Of a stretch of 64,000 bases of DNA, positions 35,957-48,477 are shown piece by piece. Position numbers and translations under genes: made by a program. Below the pieces are notes generated by a model that ran no database searches, was not told the DNA's origin, and saw only the letters and a program-made list of their open reading frames with translations. The number at the start of each line of letters is the position of its first letter. Position 1 is the first letter of the stretch. The stretch comes from Irpex lacteus. Its lineage: Eukaryota > Basidiomycota > Agaricomycetes > Polyporales > Irpicaceae. The stretch lies in the NCBI GenBank assembly GCA_001986395.2, contig MQVO02000021.1, positions 124,001-188,000 of the forward strand, written 5' to 3'.

Positions 35957-37217
35957 GTCTGTCCGAAGAACTTATTAGTTGAATGCAGTATCATCAAAAA
36001 GTAAGGACCTACCAGTGGAAGGACTATGATGGATAGAACGGTTTGTAGAGAGTAGAAACTGTTTCTGGAGAGCAGGTAGAGAGTCCTATCGATATTTATG
36101 TAGGTCCGTTCTTGATGCTGTGCTCCCTATGGTGCGCTGGCTGTCGAAAGCGGCCGGGGGCGCTCGGTTATGTGGTTAGCAACAAGTAAACTTGTGTCTG
36201 AGTATGTACGTACCAGGAGGAGCGGCGTAGGTCTGCGCAATTCTGATCGACGCCCGGTGATAGCGTACTAGGTAGGAATGGGGTGTTTTACAAAGATTCT
36301 GTATAAATAGTGATCGCGCTCGCAAGTTTCTTCTACCCATTGGGCTAAGCGTGATAGCTCAAACAGTGTGCAGACTAGTTACGTCAGCATAAATTCGCGC
36401 AAGCCCGCTGAATGAGTCGGATCGAGAGCAGGAAAACGACGCTGGCAGTTCTTTGGTCTGCTTCTCGGTCTCCTCGTCCTATCGTTGAAATGGATGAGTA
36501 AGATATCAATGACATAACCAGAGCCTCAAGTCCGCACCAAAAATTAGATACAGCTTTCGTCACTTCAACGCATCGACACAGTGAGCAGGAGTTCTAGCGA
36601 TGCTTCACATTCACATGTCGAGATATATTGCCTGAGTGGCTGATATAAGAGGATTATGAGCGGGATGCTATCCAGTTATGACGAAACTTCACTTACTGCT
36701 GCTACCAAGTCTTTGGGCTGCACTGGTATGAATCAGATCTTATGGTTGGAAGTTGCGGTAAGGATCCTTGATTCTTGAAGCAAGTCATACAAGCCAAACG
36801 TCATCACAGGTTTCGCGGCTTGCTTGGAGTTACTGTTATAAATGGAGGCATGCAAAAGTGGGTGGATTATGAATGTTATTCAGTGTCCTACAGATATCCA
36901 GAGTCAAGTTGCACAAGTTCAAGTTCAACCCGTTCAATCTAAGACGCGTCGACATCGACTCCAGCGCTACTGTAGAGAGAGGCCGATGCCGGCTGGGCAG
37001 ATTTCAGACTCCGTCACGGTGTTTAACCTGGTTCCCTTGGCACCTGTGCCAACGAACAGCTTGCTCCTTACTACACTGCAAAATCCACGGATTCGAAAAT
37101 GCATATCTCGTTCCGAAAGAATCCGCGGTGCTACGCTCTTATACACAAGTACTCCATTCTTAATAAGTACAATCGTTCCTCTGAGTCTATAAACAACTTT
37201 CCAGAGTTGGGTCTTCT
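35957..37217. other. Spacer between O-methyltransferases 2 and 3
   Basis: A leader intron for copy 2 (about 35959-36013) and a TATA-like CATAAATAT near 36091-36099 can be seen. Plus-strand open frames at 36842-37398 overlap copy 3's end and are rejected as genes. About 700 bases in the middle hold nothing I can name. Confidence 0.4.
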
Positions 37218-39141
37218 CTACGCGGGCACCGCAACAAGCTTCGAGCCCTGGGTAATCGTGCCGTCAGCAAGGTATACGCTACTCAGTTTCCAGCCACCTT
37301 GTTCAAACAGCTTGTCAAACTGTTCTACGGTACGCTCGCAAGCATTGATCGCAACCATCATCTGCACGAAGGCAAAATCAGAACCCGGATATGTTTAGAG
37401 CTGGAGTGAGTTAGTGTACCTGCATATCAGTCAAGACAGGTAAGGCATTTGCGACGCCGTGGTTGGGAAGTAAGGGCTTGGGGAAGTAATCGTCGGATAG
37501 CCCTGCAATGTCTTTGGTGCTCTTCGGTGGCGGGCAAGCATAGGATACAATGCTGTCGATGATAATGAGCTTGGTGGTCGAGGAAGCAGCATTGCGTAGC
37601 TGGCGAAAGATTCTGATTGCGTATTCGTCTGCCCAATCGTGGATTATAGCACGCATCATGAAGACAGCTGGGCCATGCACTGGTTGTGCTGAAAAGAAGT
37701 CGTGGGCTAGCACCGTAGATGTTTTGAGTATTTGACAAGAGTGATAAATATCAGCGGCCTACGTTGCAATGTTACTCGCCCCGTGGTAATTGCCTCTGGG
37801 AAATTCTTCTTCCAATACTAAGAAGTAGTTGTCAGCCGAATGTGACAATAAATGACGAAAAGCAACTCACACTGGGAGCGCTCCCGGTTATTACTGACTC
37901 TCTGTCTTGGACGACAAATTTCAGGTGATCAAACGCTTTAGAGAGTGTTAACGTCAGTGAGCCTAAGCCTCCGCCGACGTCCACCACGAGCGAGTCCCGA
38001 GGCAGCGCATTCCAGTCGAACCCTGTGAGATGTAAATGCACAGCGTCCGTTTGTTCGATTCCTCAAGTGCTAACCTTTCTTTATGCCTTCAGCGGAGGTG
38101 GCATGATTGATCCCGGTCATGCCTGAACCAAAACGGCGAAGTCTAGCCGAGTTACCTGGAGATTCAAACCATTCCCACATAGTTGTATCAAGATTGAACG
38201 CCTTAGCAAAGGCCGTCTTGGCAGGATCCCCCGACGCGCTCCATATGGGGTCAGAGAGCACCTCTTGGAGGTATCCAGCAGACTTGAAAACCTCATCGGT
38301 ACTGTATTTGATGCTCCCAGTGAGCATATTGAGGCAGAAGCTCTGAACTAATTGGCACATACGAGTGTCCTACTACTGCCGCGATGCCGGATGTATTATC
38401 GTATTTCGACTCTGGGCTGCGTATGTAAATTAGATGGCTTCCCAGATGTGTATGAGTGACTACATACTCTGCGAGTATTGCATCAATTGATTTACCAGTA
38501 TCCAGGGCCAATGAAATAGCGTTGTTAGTAAAGACGTCTGGAGAAATCTCCCTAAATATGTGGTGCGTTGCAAGGGTGCGGAGAATGCGAGCTTGCAACG
38601 GTCGTGTCTCAGCTGAGGATAGGTAGGGTCGTGAAGCTTACTCACCGAGCTTGTCTGGATTAACTTTTGTTGGTGCAGCTATCTCACGAGCATGAAGCCC
38701 CTTTCCGGTATGTCAGAGGTCGCCCGTGACATTGTTGGTGGCCTCGTACCTGGGGTCCAGCAGATCTCAGAATCTCAACGACATGGTTCTCGATGGCAAC
38801 CCGCAAACACGCAGGAATGTGAAACTTCAGCAAAGTTGTCAACACCGTGTTCGCACAAAATGAAGAAGAGTTTGTACCTGAACACCGGTCAACATGGCTG
38901 TAGCAGATGGCGGTCGCACAGTCGCAACTAGCTGGGCTGAAGCAGCAATAAGAATGTTACTTGCTTGCTGTACTTCAGCAGACATGCGAATTGCTTCAGA
39001 TTGAGGGTTGGAAGGTCCGTCAAGCGATGGAAAAGGCTGTTTGCCTGCGATGAATGTCTTCTCGATGTTGTCTACTGATGTTTTGATAAGTTTGACCAGA
39101 GCATGCAGCTCTTCCAGAGATGCGCGAACTTGGTCCGACAT
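37218..39141 (-). CDS. Class-II SAM O-methyltransferase 3
   Basis: This third array member starts MSDQVRASLEELHALVKL at 39141; an upstream in-frame methionine (39183) would lie in the leader. Motif I is VVDVGGGLGSLTLTL, with Leu in place of Gln after GS. The catalytic segment is RAIIHDWADEYAIRIFRQL. The end is QGSKLVAVPA. Exon positions match copies 1 and 2, and the whole frame is open after splicing. The differences from copy 2 are spread over the protein, so this is an established paralogue and not an assembly duplicate. A leader intron (GTAAGTC at 39194 to CAG near 39143) ends just before the start. Confidence 0.92.
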
Positions 39142-40525
39142 TTCTGTGTTGAAGGTGAATGGATACCACCGACGAATGTGCAAGATTGACTTACAGACAA
39201 ATGTAGTTGATAATGCGACGACTCGGGGAAAGGATTAGAGGTGCTTGCTGAGGGAAGGGAGACAATGTCTTCTCTATTTATGCAAGCCCATACTGGCATT
39301 CCGTCCGATAGATGGCGATGGCTGTCGAGGCGATCCGGGGTGGTCAATTGTCGTTTGAGCGGCGAGTGGTACTGACAAATGAGCAAATATGGTATACGGC
39401 AATGTAATTGCGCTCACGCAAATCTACCACGCATCTGACCAAGCGTGATGGTGCAGAACTGTGAAGATGTCAAGTATGTTAGAATTTATTTGGAAATTGT
39501 GAGCATTTTACTTACTGGATCTGCTTTACCGAACATAGCCGTATCGATCACCAGATTCTTGTCCTGTTTAGGCCCGAAAGCTGTGGCCAAAGTATCCAAA
39601 AAGGTGCGAGTGTGCCAGTGTCAACTTCCAAACTGCATTCCTGGATGCGTAATACTCACTACACTATCGTTACGTCGCATCAATTCACGTTATACGTGTC
39701 GAGATGACATACTGCCACATGCTTCGGAATGCGCTTGGGAAAGTCTCCAAAGCCATGCGGCAGTAGCATTTGAAGGATTCAGTGTGGACACGTTGTCTGT
39801 GGACAGAACTAATGATTAATACATTCATGACTCATAGAACTGCTGCGACCCAGGTGCGGGAATCATGCAATTGACACCACACGAATAGCTAATATTCCAG
39901 TTAGACCCTCGAGTGTATTGATCGAAAGGACGATACCTCTATGCCACCTGCCCGTAGTTCTCCGAAGGCCATCTTCGCACGACAGTATGTAAGTTTCTTC
40001 AAGTAGTTCGATGGAAGAAAGAAGAAAGAACGTTCAAGTTATTTCCTGTTTCTGGGAAACGCTGCGGCAGACTTTAGAACTTGGTGGTAGAGGTCTGGCG
40101 TAAACATACGCTCAATAAATGCGAATCGTTCTGAGGCGATCTTCCCTTGGCCAAATACTCGACATCCGCGGATGGAATACAATGCTCGGACTGAGGCTCG
40201 GACATCGTCGGGGAGTCTTCACTCACTTACATAACCTTGAAGCATTACATAGGCGAGTGTGAGTATAGCAAGTCTACATCAAAACGTATGTAAGCACTTA
40301 CTCGTATACTGTCATGTCATCGCAGCAGCGGGTACTCTATGATTCACAATCATTTCTCATGCGCAGAAGTAGCCATTAGTCACGTAAGTGCCGTGAGCGC
40401 CCAGCGCCACAAAGCCCTCACATTCCTCAACAGGGTGTTGAAAGGCGCACAGCGAGAAGCGTTTCTTCCATCTGTTTACGATATATTATTGCTGAATGTC
40501 TTCTTGATCCATAACGTGACTTTGG
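39142..40525. other. Spacer between O-methyltransferases 3 and 4
   Basis: This is the longest spacer of the array. A TATA-like CATAAATA (39274-39281) belongs to copy 3. Open frames at 39445-39819 and 40339-40644 lack family features. I could not find remains of a further methyltransferase. Confidence 0.4.
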
Positions 40526-42455
40526 CTACGCAGGTACCGCTACCAATTTGGCGCCCTGGGGACCGCCAGCCAGGTGGACGCGAGTCAACTTCCAGCCGCC
40601 TTGTTCAAACAATTGGTCGTACTGCTCCAATGTGCGCTCTGTAGCGTTGATCAGGTTCAACATCTATGGCAAGAAATGGTGAGTAAAAAGCCACTCAGAA
40701 ATAAAGCTTAATGAAGCCTCGTGCTACTTACCAACAGATCCGACAAAGCAGCCATAGAGCTAGCGGCACCTCGGTTGGGTAGTAAAGGTTCTGGGAAAGT
40801 GTTCTCGACTTGGCCAGGGATTTTCTTAGTATTTTCTGGAGTCGGGCAGGCATAGGACATAAGGCTTTCAATGACAAGCAACTGGGTCTTTGGGCCGGCG
40901 GCGTCGCGTAGCTGACGAAGAATCTTGATAGCATACTCATCTGACCAGTCGTGCAGAATGCAGCGTAGGAGGAAGACAGCTGGTGATTTAACTGGTTGCG
41001 GCGCAAAGAAGTCATGTGCTGCAGAATCGCACGAGTTAATCAAGGCCACATATTTCTTGGCCGAAGCATATGAACGTACCTTGCAGCACGACTTGACCTG
41101 ACGAGAGAGCTTCGGGCAAGTTCTCCTTCCAATACTGAGCAACAGACCACGTTGAGTATTGTACGCAGAAGTGGTAGAGAAAGATAACACTCACTCCAGG
41201 AGCATTCTCGGTCACGACTGCAGGTCTATCCTGTACAATCAACTTAAGATGATCGAACGCTTTGGCCAGTAGCAGCGACTGTGAGCCAACTCCTCCGCCG
41301 ACATCCACCACGACGGAATCCTGGGGAAGCTCTTTCCATTCAAAACCTGGCACGACGTTAATATGCATGATAGAATGACATATTGAGATCATACCTTCTA
41401 GGATAGCACTAGAGTAAGTAGCATTACTGAGTCCGGTCATACCAGCAGCAAACCTGCGCCGCCTCGACGAATTGCCAGGGGCCTCGAGCCACTCCCAATA
41501 AGGGACGTTCATGTTGAACGCCTTTTGCAGGGAAGTTTTTGCGGGATCGCCGGAAGCAGTCCATGAAGGGTCGGCAAGGACCTCTTGCAAGTATCCAGTT
41601 GCCTTTAGAACCTCGTCACCTCTGTGCTGCAATGAGTGGACATCATTGTCTCGGTTGTGTAATACGTACGAATGAGCGACCAAGGCTGCCACGCCAGATG
41701 TGTTGTCGTATTTGGCCTCTGGGCTATTCATGTGTTAGCTTTACTGTACCCAACCGAGGATCAAGCTGAGACTTACTCTGCAAGAATTGCCTCGACGGGT
41801 TTGCCGGTGTCCAGGGTCATAGAGATAGCATTGTTCGCAAACACGTCTGGTGCGACCTCTCGGAACATATGGTGTGTGGCAAGCAGACGAAGGATCCGAG
41901 CTGTGAAAGGAAAGGTCAGAAAAAATCACTCGTAAGACCCATCCGGCCACATACCTAGCTTCTCGGGGTTCACTTTCGTATGGGCAGCTATGTCGCGTAC
42001 GTGAAGACCCTCAAAGTGAAGTCAGATTACGTGCTATACCATGCATGAGATAAGATCGGTACCTGTGGTCCTGTTTCCCGCAGTATCTCTACGACATGGT
42101 TCTCGACAGCGACGCGCATGGATGCCTCAATGTGAAACTTGAATAAGTTGTGAGTATTCGCTCTAAGATCTAGGGAACAACGATTACGCACCGAAAGACC
42201 GTATACGATAGTGGTAGTGAACGGAGGTCGAACTGTGGCAATTAGCTGTGATGCAGCGGCTACAAGGATATCTCCGGCTTGCTGTACTTCAGGCGACATG
42301 CGGAGACCTTCTGACGGAGGATTGAATGGCCCATTGAGCGATGGAAAGGGCTGCTTATTCGACCTGTACGTCTTCTCAATCTGGTCGACGGAAGTCTTGA
42401 TGAGGTTCACTAAAGCGTGCAGTTCTTCCAAGGAGGCGTCTACAGGATCTGACAT
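40526..42455 (-). CDS. Class-II SAM O-methyltransferase 4, divergent
   Basis: This has the same architecture and exon layout as copies 1-3 but is clearly the most diverged. It starts MSDPVDASLEELHALVNL. Motif I is VVDVGGGVGSQSLLL followed by LIVQDRPAVVTE. The catalytic segment is RCILHDWSDEYAIKILRQL. The putative substrate loop differs: SLMSYACPTPENTKKIPG and NTFPEPLLPNRGAASSMAAL, where the others have FPKPLLPNHGVANA. The C-terminus GGPQGAKLVAVPA is shorter by a few residues. This suggests a different substrate from copies 1-3 (inference). A TATATATA at 42602-42609 lies about 150 bases upstream, with a leader intron between. Confidence 0.92.
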
Positions 42456-43160
42456 ATTTGCGTCTAGCAGTATGGGTTTGAGAAGTCAATGGATGCGAGT
42501 TTATGACTGGGGATTGTAATCACTCACACGAAAGTGAGGTGGATACAATGTCGAATATCTGGAGTGAGCACGAAATGACATGATTAGCAACATTGCTCTT
42601 GTTATATATAGCCTTGGGGTCGAGCCTAGTGATTGCGCCGGCTGTCCAGATGAGACGGGTATGCTCGGCCTTGGATCCTTGACTTGGACGTGGAACAACA
42701 TTTCTAGCTGAGAAGCTGCAGCTTTCAAAACGTGTATCGATATGATATAGCAGCTGTTTGTGGGCACGATGGCCCCAATCAGTAGACACACCGTGAATAT
42801 GATCGCGCTCGAAGATCAGCCACACAATTGATGCTGTGCGATTAACAAAGTCCGTGGAGTGACCGGTCTCTGACGTCGAGGTTGTCATTGTTCTCTCCGA
42901 CACAAAAACATCCGGCTGTCGGCCGCTCGACTATGAACTGGATGATCAAAAGGCTGCCCACCCCTTGAAGCCCGCAACAATGGCCTCGAGCCTGATGGAG
43001 AACTGGAGAGTTGGAACCGCTCTGCACGAAGTCTACGCAGATGGCGGATAGTATTGACCACAATAATTACTACGCAACTGGTGGATAATGTGGCTGCAGT
43101 AAGTGTCCGCTCAGGTTTACGGACTATTACTCCAACAGGAAGGCGTACTCACACCCTAGA
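42456..43160. other. Upstream region of O-methyltransferase 4
   Basis: It holds the leader intron (about 42463-42527) and TATA box of copy 4. The rest, to the 3' end of the next minus-strand gene, has no feature I can support. Confidence 0.4.
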
Positions 43161-44038
43161 TCATGTATGCCCGCGTTTCTGCCTCTCCACTTTGCTCTCT
43201 TTTTCGAGTTCTCGTAGCACAGCGTCGGCCCAGCCAGAAAATCCTCCTTGGTCAAACGCCGCTCCTAAACGTTTCTCTGCATCTGGCCAATTCCATTCGG
43301 CTGTCTCCGTGTGCTGGTCAATCACAACTCGAGGACTTGGCAAATCCGTGGACGGAGAATGTGTTTCAATCGGGAGCTCATCCTCTTCAGAGGGTGCCCG
43401 GTAAAGCCGAGCCATCAAGCCTGGCATCTTTGCTTGAACCAGCGAGCGCATTCGGGAGGCAAACTCTTCCGTCTAAGGGACCATGAGCGCATCTTCGCAG
43501 ATAATATCCTGCCGAGACGTACATTGTCAACTCCCATGTATTGCTTAACGCCCCACACAGTAGTCAGTCCCCCTGCCATCACAATCAATGTAGCGTACCC
43601 GAAGGCCTTGAGGGAATATAAAGCCCCGTTGAAATCGTCAGCGGCCTCTGGCACAGCAGGATCAACAGTATTCTGCGCTGTTGTAGGTGGAATCTGTGGA
43701 CTTGTATGCCCAACCTGCCGAGGTCGAGATGTGGTAGCTGCACTCAATGTAGCGGACACAGTAGTAGTCGTTCGGCGAGGTGGAGGAGCCTCTTCAAGTG
43801 TTCTGGACAGCAAGTTTGCCTTATGTCGCCGCAGAAGAATTACAGGAGCAATTAGGGCCACGGAACTGAACGCAAGCTACGCAGAACTATCAGGTTCATG
43901 GCTGGGGGGACTACAGCCCCGGGTTGTCGCGGAACTTACTAATGAAATGGGTAGCCAGCGTGGGACTGGCTTCTTCTTTTGCGCACTTGAAGAGCCATTT
44001 TCTCGTGCTATGGATGGTGCATTTGTTCCTAATGTCAT
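43161..44038 (-). CDS. TMEM242-like two-pass membrane protein
   Basis: This resembles animal TMEM242 (DUF1358), a mitochondrial inner-membrane protein reported to help assemble ATP synthase and complex I. The start MTLGTNAPSIARENG... is joined by a short intron (donor GTAAGTT near 43942) to a first membrane helix, LAFSSVALIAPVILLRR. The second helix region is ALYSLKAFGYATLIVMAGGLTTVWGVKQYMGVDN, matching the family core ALRALGWGSLYA...WKALGV. A second intron then leads to FASRMRSLVQAKMP, like the family's FRSKMQSIFP. A Pro/Thr-rich insert lies between the helices. The 90-residue C-terminal extension is not part of the animal protein. Mitochondrial location is inferred from the family. Confidence 0.75.
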
Positions 44039-44192
44039 GCCCAACGAGTGGTGATGGTGGCAAGAGGCAACAGTGGCAGTGAAGCGAGAAGGCGCCTCTC
44101 ACATTGCATCTCATGTATTGACTACCACCATATACCCTCTGTATACCACCAGCCTCTACCTAAAGCGATCGTTCTGACCCTCAAGTGCTCAC
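44039..44192. promoter_or_regulatory. Bidirectional promoter, TMEM242-like / EXO70
   Basis: Only 154 bases separate the two divergent start codons, so both genes must share one nucleosome-depleted control region. No TATA box is obvious. Confidence 0.6.
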
Positions 44193-46621
44193 CATGGATG
44201 ATGAGACCGCGGAGATTGAGCTTGTAAGCCAAAGTCTCCATAGTGTTCTACTCGGTGGCTGAGGTCGTCACCATCGCATAGCTCGAGCAGAACCTCAATA
44301 AGACTCGGCAAATCTCTCAGCGAATGATTTGTGAGTGGTCTTTCTTAACGGTAATCATTCTTGAGCCGCAGCTTTTACAGCCATTCTCTCCAGCTTCGAC
44401 ACCAGATTAGTGAAGGTTGAGAACTCTATCAGACCATTATATTCGTCGTCACAGATCCTCAACCGGAGAGGCAATAGTAAGTCCTAGATTCTCAGACTCA
44501 TGATTAATATACTCATGCACGTATAGATATTGAGGCTGCGCTACAGAAGATTGACGAGGTCAAGAGTAATCAAGAGGGTATAGCGGCTGAAGAGGCTCTT
44601 ATTCTGCGAGGGTACGTCTGATAATGCCATACCTCTGTCAATATAGTACGCTGAGTCTACATAGCCCTCAACCGGGTCAACTTGATGCGTATAAAGATGT
44701 GCTAGAACGCCTCAATACAAGTATCGCTTTCAAGTCGTTGGACAGAGATCTTGGCGATACGGTATGCGGCCCTCCAATCTGTGAATTATACATCTTCGGT
44801 TTACGTGCATTCCTAGGCTCGCCTTGTCGAAACTGGCGCGAAGAAACTGACCCAACTATATACCAAGCTCGTCGCAGAAGGGTCCTCCGGTGTGCCTCTA
44901 AATGGTCCTGAATTTGTCCCCTCTCCATTCCCCACATCCGTCAAGCAGTCGCTTCTCCCCGTCGTCAGCTTCCTCCGATCACTTCCTCTACCGGCGACAC
45001 ATCCATCTCATCCAGCTGCGCCCGGAATACAAGCCACCCTCAAGGAGGCACAGAAAGGATATGCTGACATGCGCGGGTCTTGGATACGCAAGTGTCTGGA
45101 GAACTACGGTCGACGGGTAGTGGACCGAGCGGAGACCATTGATGGAGTGGCATCTGGGAGGGAACTAGGAACTTGGGTAGGAAATCTACTGAATGTTGCA
45201 GAGGTATGTGGAAGTGAATACTGGGACGTGCACACCTGACTTACGCTATGTTCTGAAGTTAGAGTATGAGCTTCTGGTTGAGCTCGCTCCATTGCCCACC
45301 CAAACAATCCTTCCAAACACGTATTCGACGTTGATCAACCCCTTGCTGGCCCTCTTTTCGACAACGCTCTCTTCACTTGGCTCTCTGATCAAGCGTTCTC
45401 TACACAAGAACACCTTCCTAGCATTGTCGGTATACGGCAACTTATCATCAGCACAGTCACGATGGGACGACCTCATGTGCAGACGGCCGGGAAGGAAGGA
45501 GAACGAGTTGAAAGATAGCCTCCACTCCATCCGTGCATCTTGCCTTCGGGCCTTCCCTGAACTCTTAGCTGATATAAAGGCCGCCGCTTTGTCCACTCGA
45601 TCCGAAACGAATGTGGGGCTGGCAGATTTCGCGCTCTCGGTATGTTGCTTAACACTGCTTCAGGAACTATTGTTAAAGTCCTAGTAGACCGTCCAATTCT
45701 TGGAACGAATACCTGAAGTCCAAATGGCTGTCGCATCCGCTCTGATCACGCTGGGCGACGGTAACTGGAAGATGGGTGAAGGTGTCAAAGCCGTTGGCAG
45801 CAAAGTCACCGACATCGACGAGCAAACCATCCTCGAACATTACGTGTGTAAGTACCTCATTTCTTTTGACTGTGCTCTCGTCTCAGGTAAGCGTCCCACT
45901 AGACGATGTGGTGACCGCCCTACTCGCTTCTCTCAACACTGTGTCCCGGTCAAACAAACGCCCCGCCTTTGGAGCCATCTTCCTCCTCAACAACGTATCC
46001 TACCTCAACACCTATCTGGTCGACCAGCCTCGACCAGAAGTCGCAGCTTTACTCTCCAAACCTACAAAGGACGCCCTGACCTCCAACTTTCGCATCGCGA
46101 AGGCAGGATACTTCGACACGAACTTCTCACCGCTCATGTCTGCACTTCAGGAAGACAAAGACAAGAGCAAGAGCGCCACCAAGGAACGGTTCACTCGGTT
46201 CTACGACCTGTTGGAAGAAGTCGCGGAGCGACATCGACTTGCGAAGGTCTTGCATGACGATAGAGTTGGTAGGGACACGGTGTGCGAGGAGGTGGTCAAA
46301 CTTGTTGTTCCTTCGTTGCAGCGGTTTACACAGAGAAATACTGGGAAGGAGTTTAGCAAGAGTAAGCTTGTATCACACATGGAGAAGTCCGAGCTCGTCT
46401 AATCGTTATTCCTTTGTAGATCCACAGAAGTACATCAAGATGTCTTCTGAAGAAGTAGAATCCTTGATCCGGAGCTTCTACAGGTTTGTCTCATCACTTT
46501 CAAGCTGCTTGGAAAGCCTCTGACGTATGGACGTTCAAACAGTGATACCGGTGCCAAACGAACGTCGATTGCCGACCGGACACAAGCTAATCTGTTGGCT
46601 CAAGCTGGCTGGACCCGCTGA
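44193..46621 (+). CDS. EXO70: Exocyst complex component Exo70
   Basis: This is a subunit of the exocyst, which tethers secretory vesicles to PI(4,5)P2-rich plasma membrane at growing tips. It starts MDDETAEIEL|LEQNLNKTRQISQRMI, the N-terminal coiled coil. Helical-rod segments typical of Exo70 follow: IAAEEALILRGPQPGQLDAYKDVLERL, then LNTVSRSNKRPAFGAIFLLNNVSYL and YLLNN-type core motifs. The C-terminal domain holds VCEEVVKLVVPSLQRFTQRNTGKEFSK|NPQKYIKMSSEEVESLIRSFY. About nine introns all join in frame. The end is uncertain. Without a final splice the stop is at 46521-46523. A GTTTGT...CAG intron with a CTGAC branch site would extend the tail to TGA at 46619-46621. Confidence 0.9.
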
Positions 46622-46904
46622 TCGTTGTAGATATCGTGACCACTTTATATTATGCGGTTCAAGGAAACATTTGTACCAATATGATGAGATTTCTTTACCA
46701 TCCTCCCCCAACTATGGTTACACACGGCCACCTCTGCCTCGTAAAAGTATGTTTTCGTGATTTGGAAAGAGAAACTCCATACCCAGCAAGAGACTCGGGA
46801 TTACATAGTAATATGTACAATAATAAGTCGTCATAGGTCGTTACAGTGTTTGTCGAATATCTGTCCATGTCCAGATAGTCGAGAATTGGTATAGTTTGTT
46901 CCTG

Positions 46905-48477
46905 TCACTCATTCGTCGCTTCGTCGCTCGAATCCAGTAAGCTGGGACAATAGTCAGCATACACATGTCGGGATACGAGGGCATGACGTACCTATATTGC
47001 TTTAGCAATGAGCATTCTCCACCGTTCTCGAGATCAATATTGTACGAGTAGAAATAGCCGTCGGAAGAAAGGACCATCACTTGAGGCATTGTCCTGTACC
47101 ACATATTTTGAGAAGAGATACGTGACCACGCTGTCATAGTACGTACCCACTGAGAGCCACTACGCATCTTGCCCCACTTGTAGGTAATCGCAGAAAGGCA
47201 AAGTCTCGAGAAGGCTCCCACACTTCCGTGAGAGCACTGGGAAGGTATCCACCCACGGAGGACGTAAGGTTCTTCGTAAGATGGAGGGACCGTCGCTTTA
47301 TGCTTGACCTACAAACCTTAGCACAGGAGCCAAATTCATAGAGATTTCCAAAACATACGAAACACTGTTGCTCTTCTTCTTGTCCACGAACGCTTCGTAA
47401 CCACCCTCCAGTCCAGCACCGTTAGAACTCTCTCTGCTATCAATAGACGCAGATTCCGGACTGGCAGGAGTTGAGTTCTTCTCACTTCCACTTTTCTGAG
47501 GTCCGAGCTTGAAGATATGTACGGTATCGTGCGCAGAGCTAACAGCTAGGAGAGTCGAGACAGCGTTGAAATTTATAGAGTATATCTTGGCCTCTCTCGT
47601 GCCACGACGGAACTGATAGAGCTTCTCCGCACCAGGTATACTCCAGACACGGATGACCGTTCCCTTGTCCGAAGAAGTCGCGAGCATGGTTCCTGCTTGA
47701 TTGATGGCTAGGTAGGATATGGGCGACTTATGTGCCTGAATGACGTTTACGACCGTGCGCGTCTTCGTTGAGAAGAGAACTACGTCTCCCGTTTGTGTCG
47801 AAGTAGAGGCCGTGGCTTGTTGTCCATTATTGGGTTGGGCCAATGAAGCGGGTGAAGGGACGGGAGTCGAATAGGCGAGGTAAGAGTTATCGGATGAAGG
47901 GGACAGTGCGACGATGGCTTCAGGGTTGGGGGTAGTCTCGATAACATGGAGGAGTCGCATGTTGGATATGTCGTAGATATATATCTCAACTTCGAGTACT
48001 ATGACAAGTGTTTTGCGATTCAGCTTGACGGCCAGGATGGATGAGGGGAAGAGGAGTTCGCATATCATCGACTGCCGCTGTATGTCATCAATCCAGCCAG
48101 CACAACATAAGCCATATTGTCAGTTTTAGTATGTGTAAAGAGTTATAACACGGCGCACCTTGGTATTCACGATCTGCAGCTTCCGAGGGCTGGACTGCGG
48201 GTGGTCCGCCGCACCGACTAGTGCTATCAACGACGTGCAGAACAGCATCTCGACTATGCCCTTCGCACCATCGTCTATCTCTCATCATTAACACTTATCG
48301 TTAGTGTAGTATGGTTGCACGCACTCATAGTGTAGACGCGACCAAATGGGTCACAGTTCGTAATGGAGTAACCTTTACGAGTGCCGACCGATATACACCT
48401 GCGACCATGAGTTCTTGTCATTTCCTTGCAGATCTTTGAACTTACGTGAAGTCCTGGTTGAAGTTTGCGAATAACAT
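46905..48477 (-). CDS. ATG18: PROPPIN autophagy protein Atg18
   Basis: This is a seven-bladed WD-type propeller that binds PI3P and PI(3,5)P2, acts with Atg2 in lipid transfer to the phagophore, and serves vacuole inheritance. It starts [33 protein letters not shown], typical of the family. Blade segments include [16 protein letters not shown] and [17 protein letters not shown]. The phosphoinositide-binding motif is YQFRRGT. The C-terminus [36 protein letters not shown] needs a last intron of about 60 bases (donor GTACGTC near 46992) and ends at 46905. Low-complexity loops lie between blades ([17 protein letters not shown] and [16 protein letters not shown]). It is divergent from the EZH2-type gene. 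Confidence 0.93.

Noticed and set aside
36842..37398. Overlapping plus-strand open frames of about 100 codons
   Set aside because: They run antisense into the last exon of O-methyltransferase 3 and have no start context, splice partners or recognisable motifs.
27208..42455. A complete secondary-metabolite gene cluster
   Set aside because: A reductase and four methyltransferases are present, but no backbone synthase, P450, transporter or pathway regulator was found, and ATG14 lies between.
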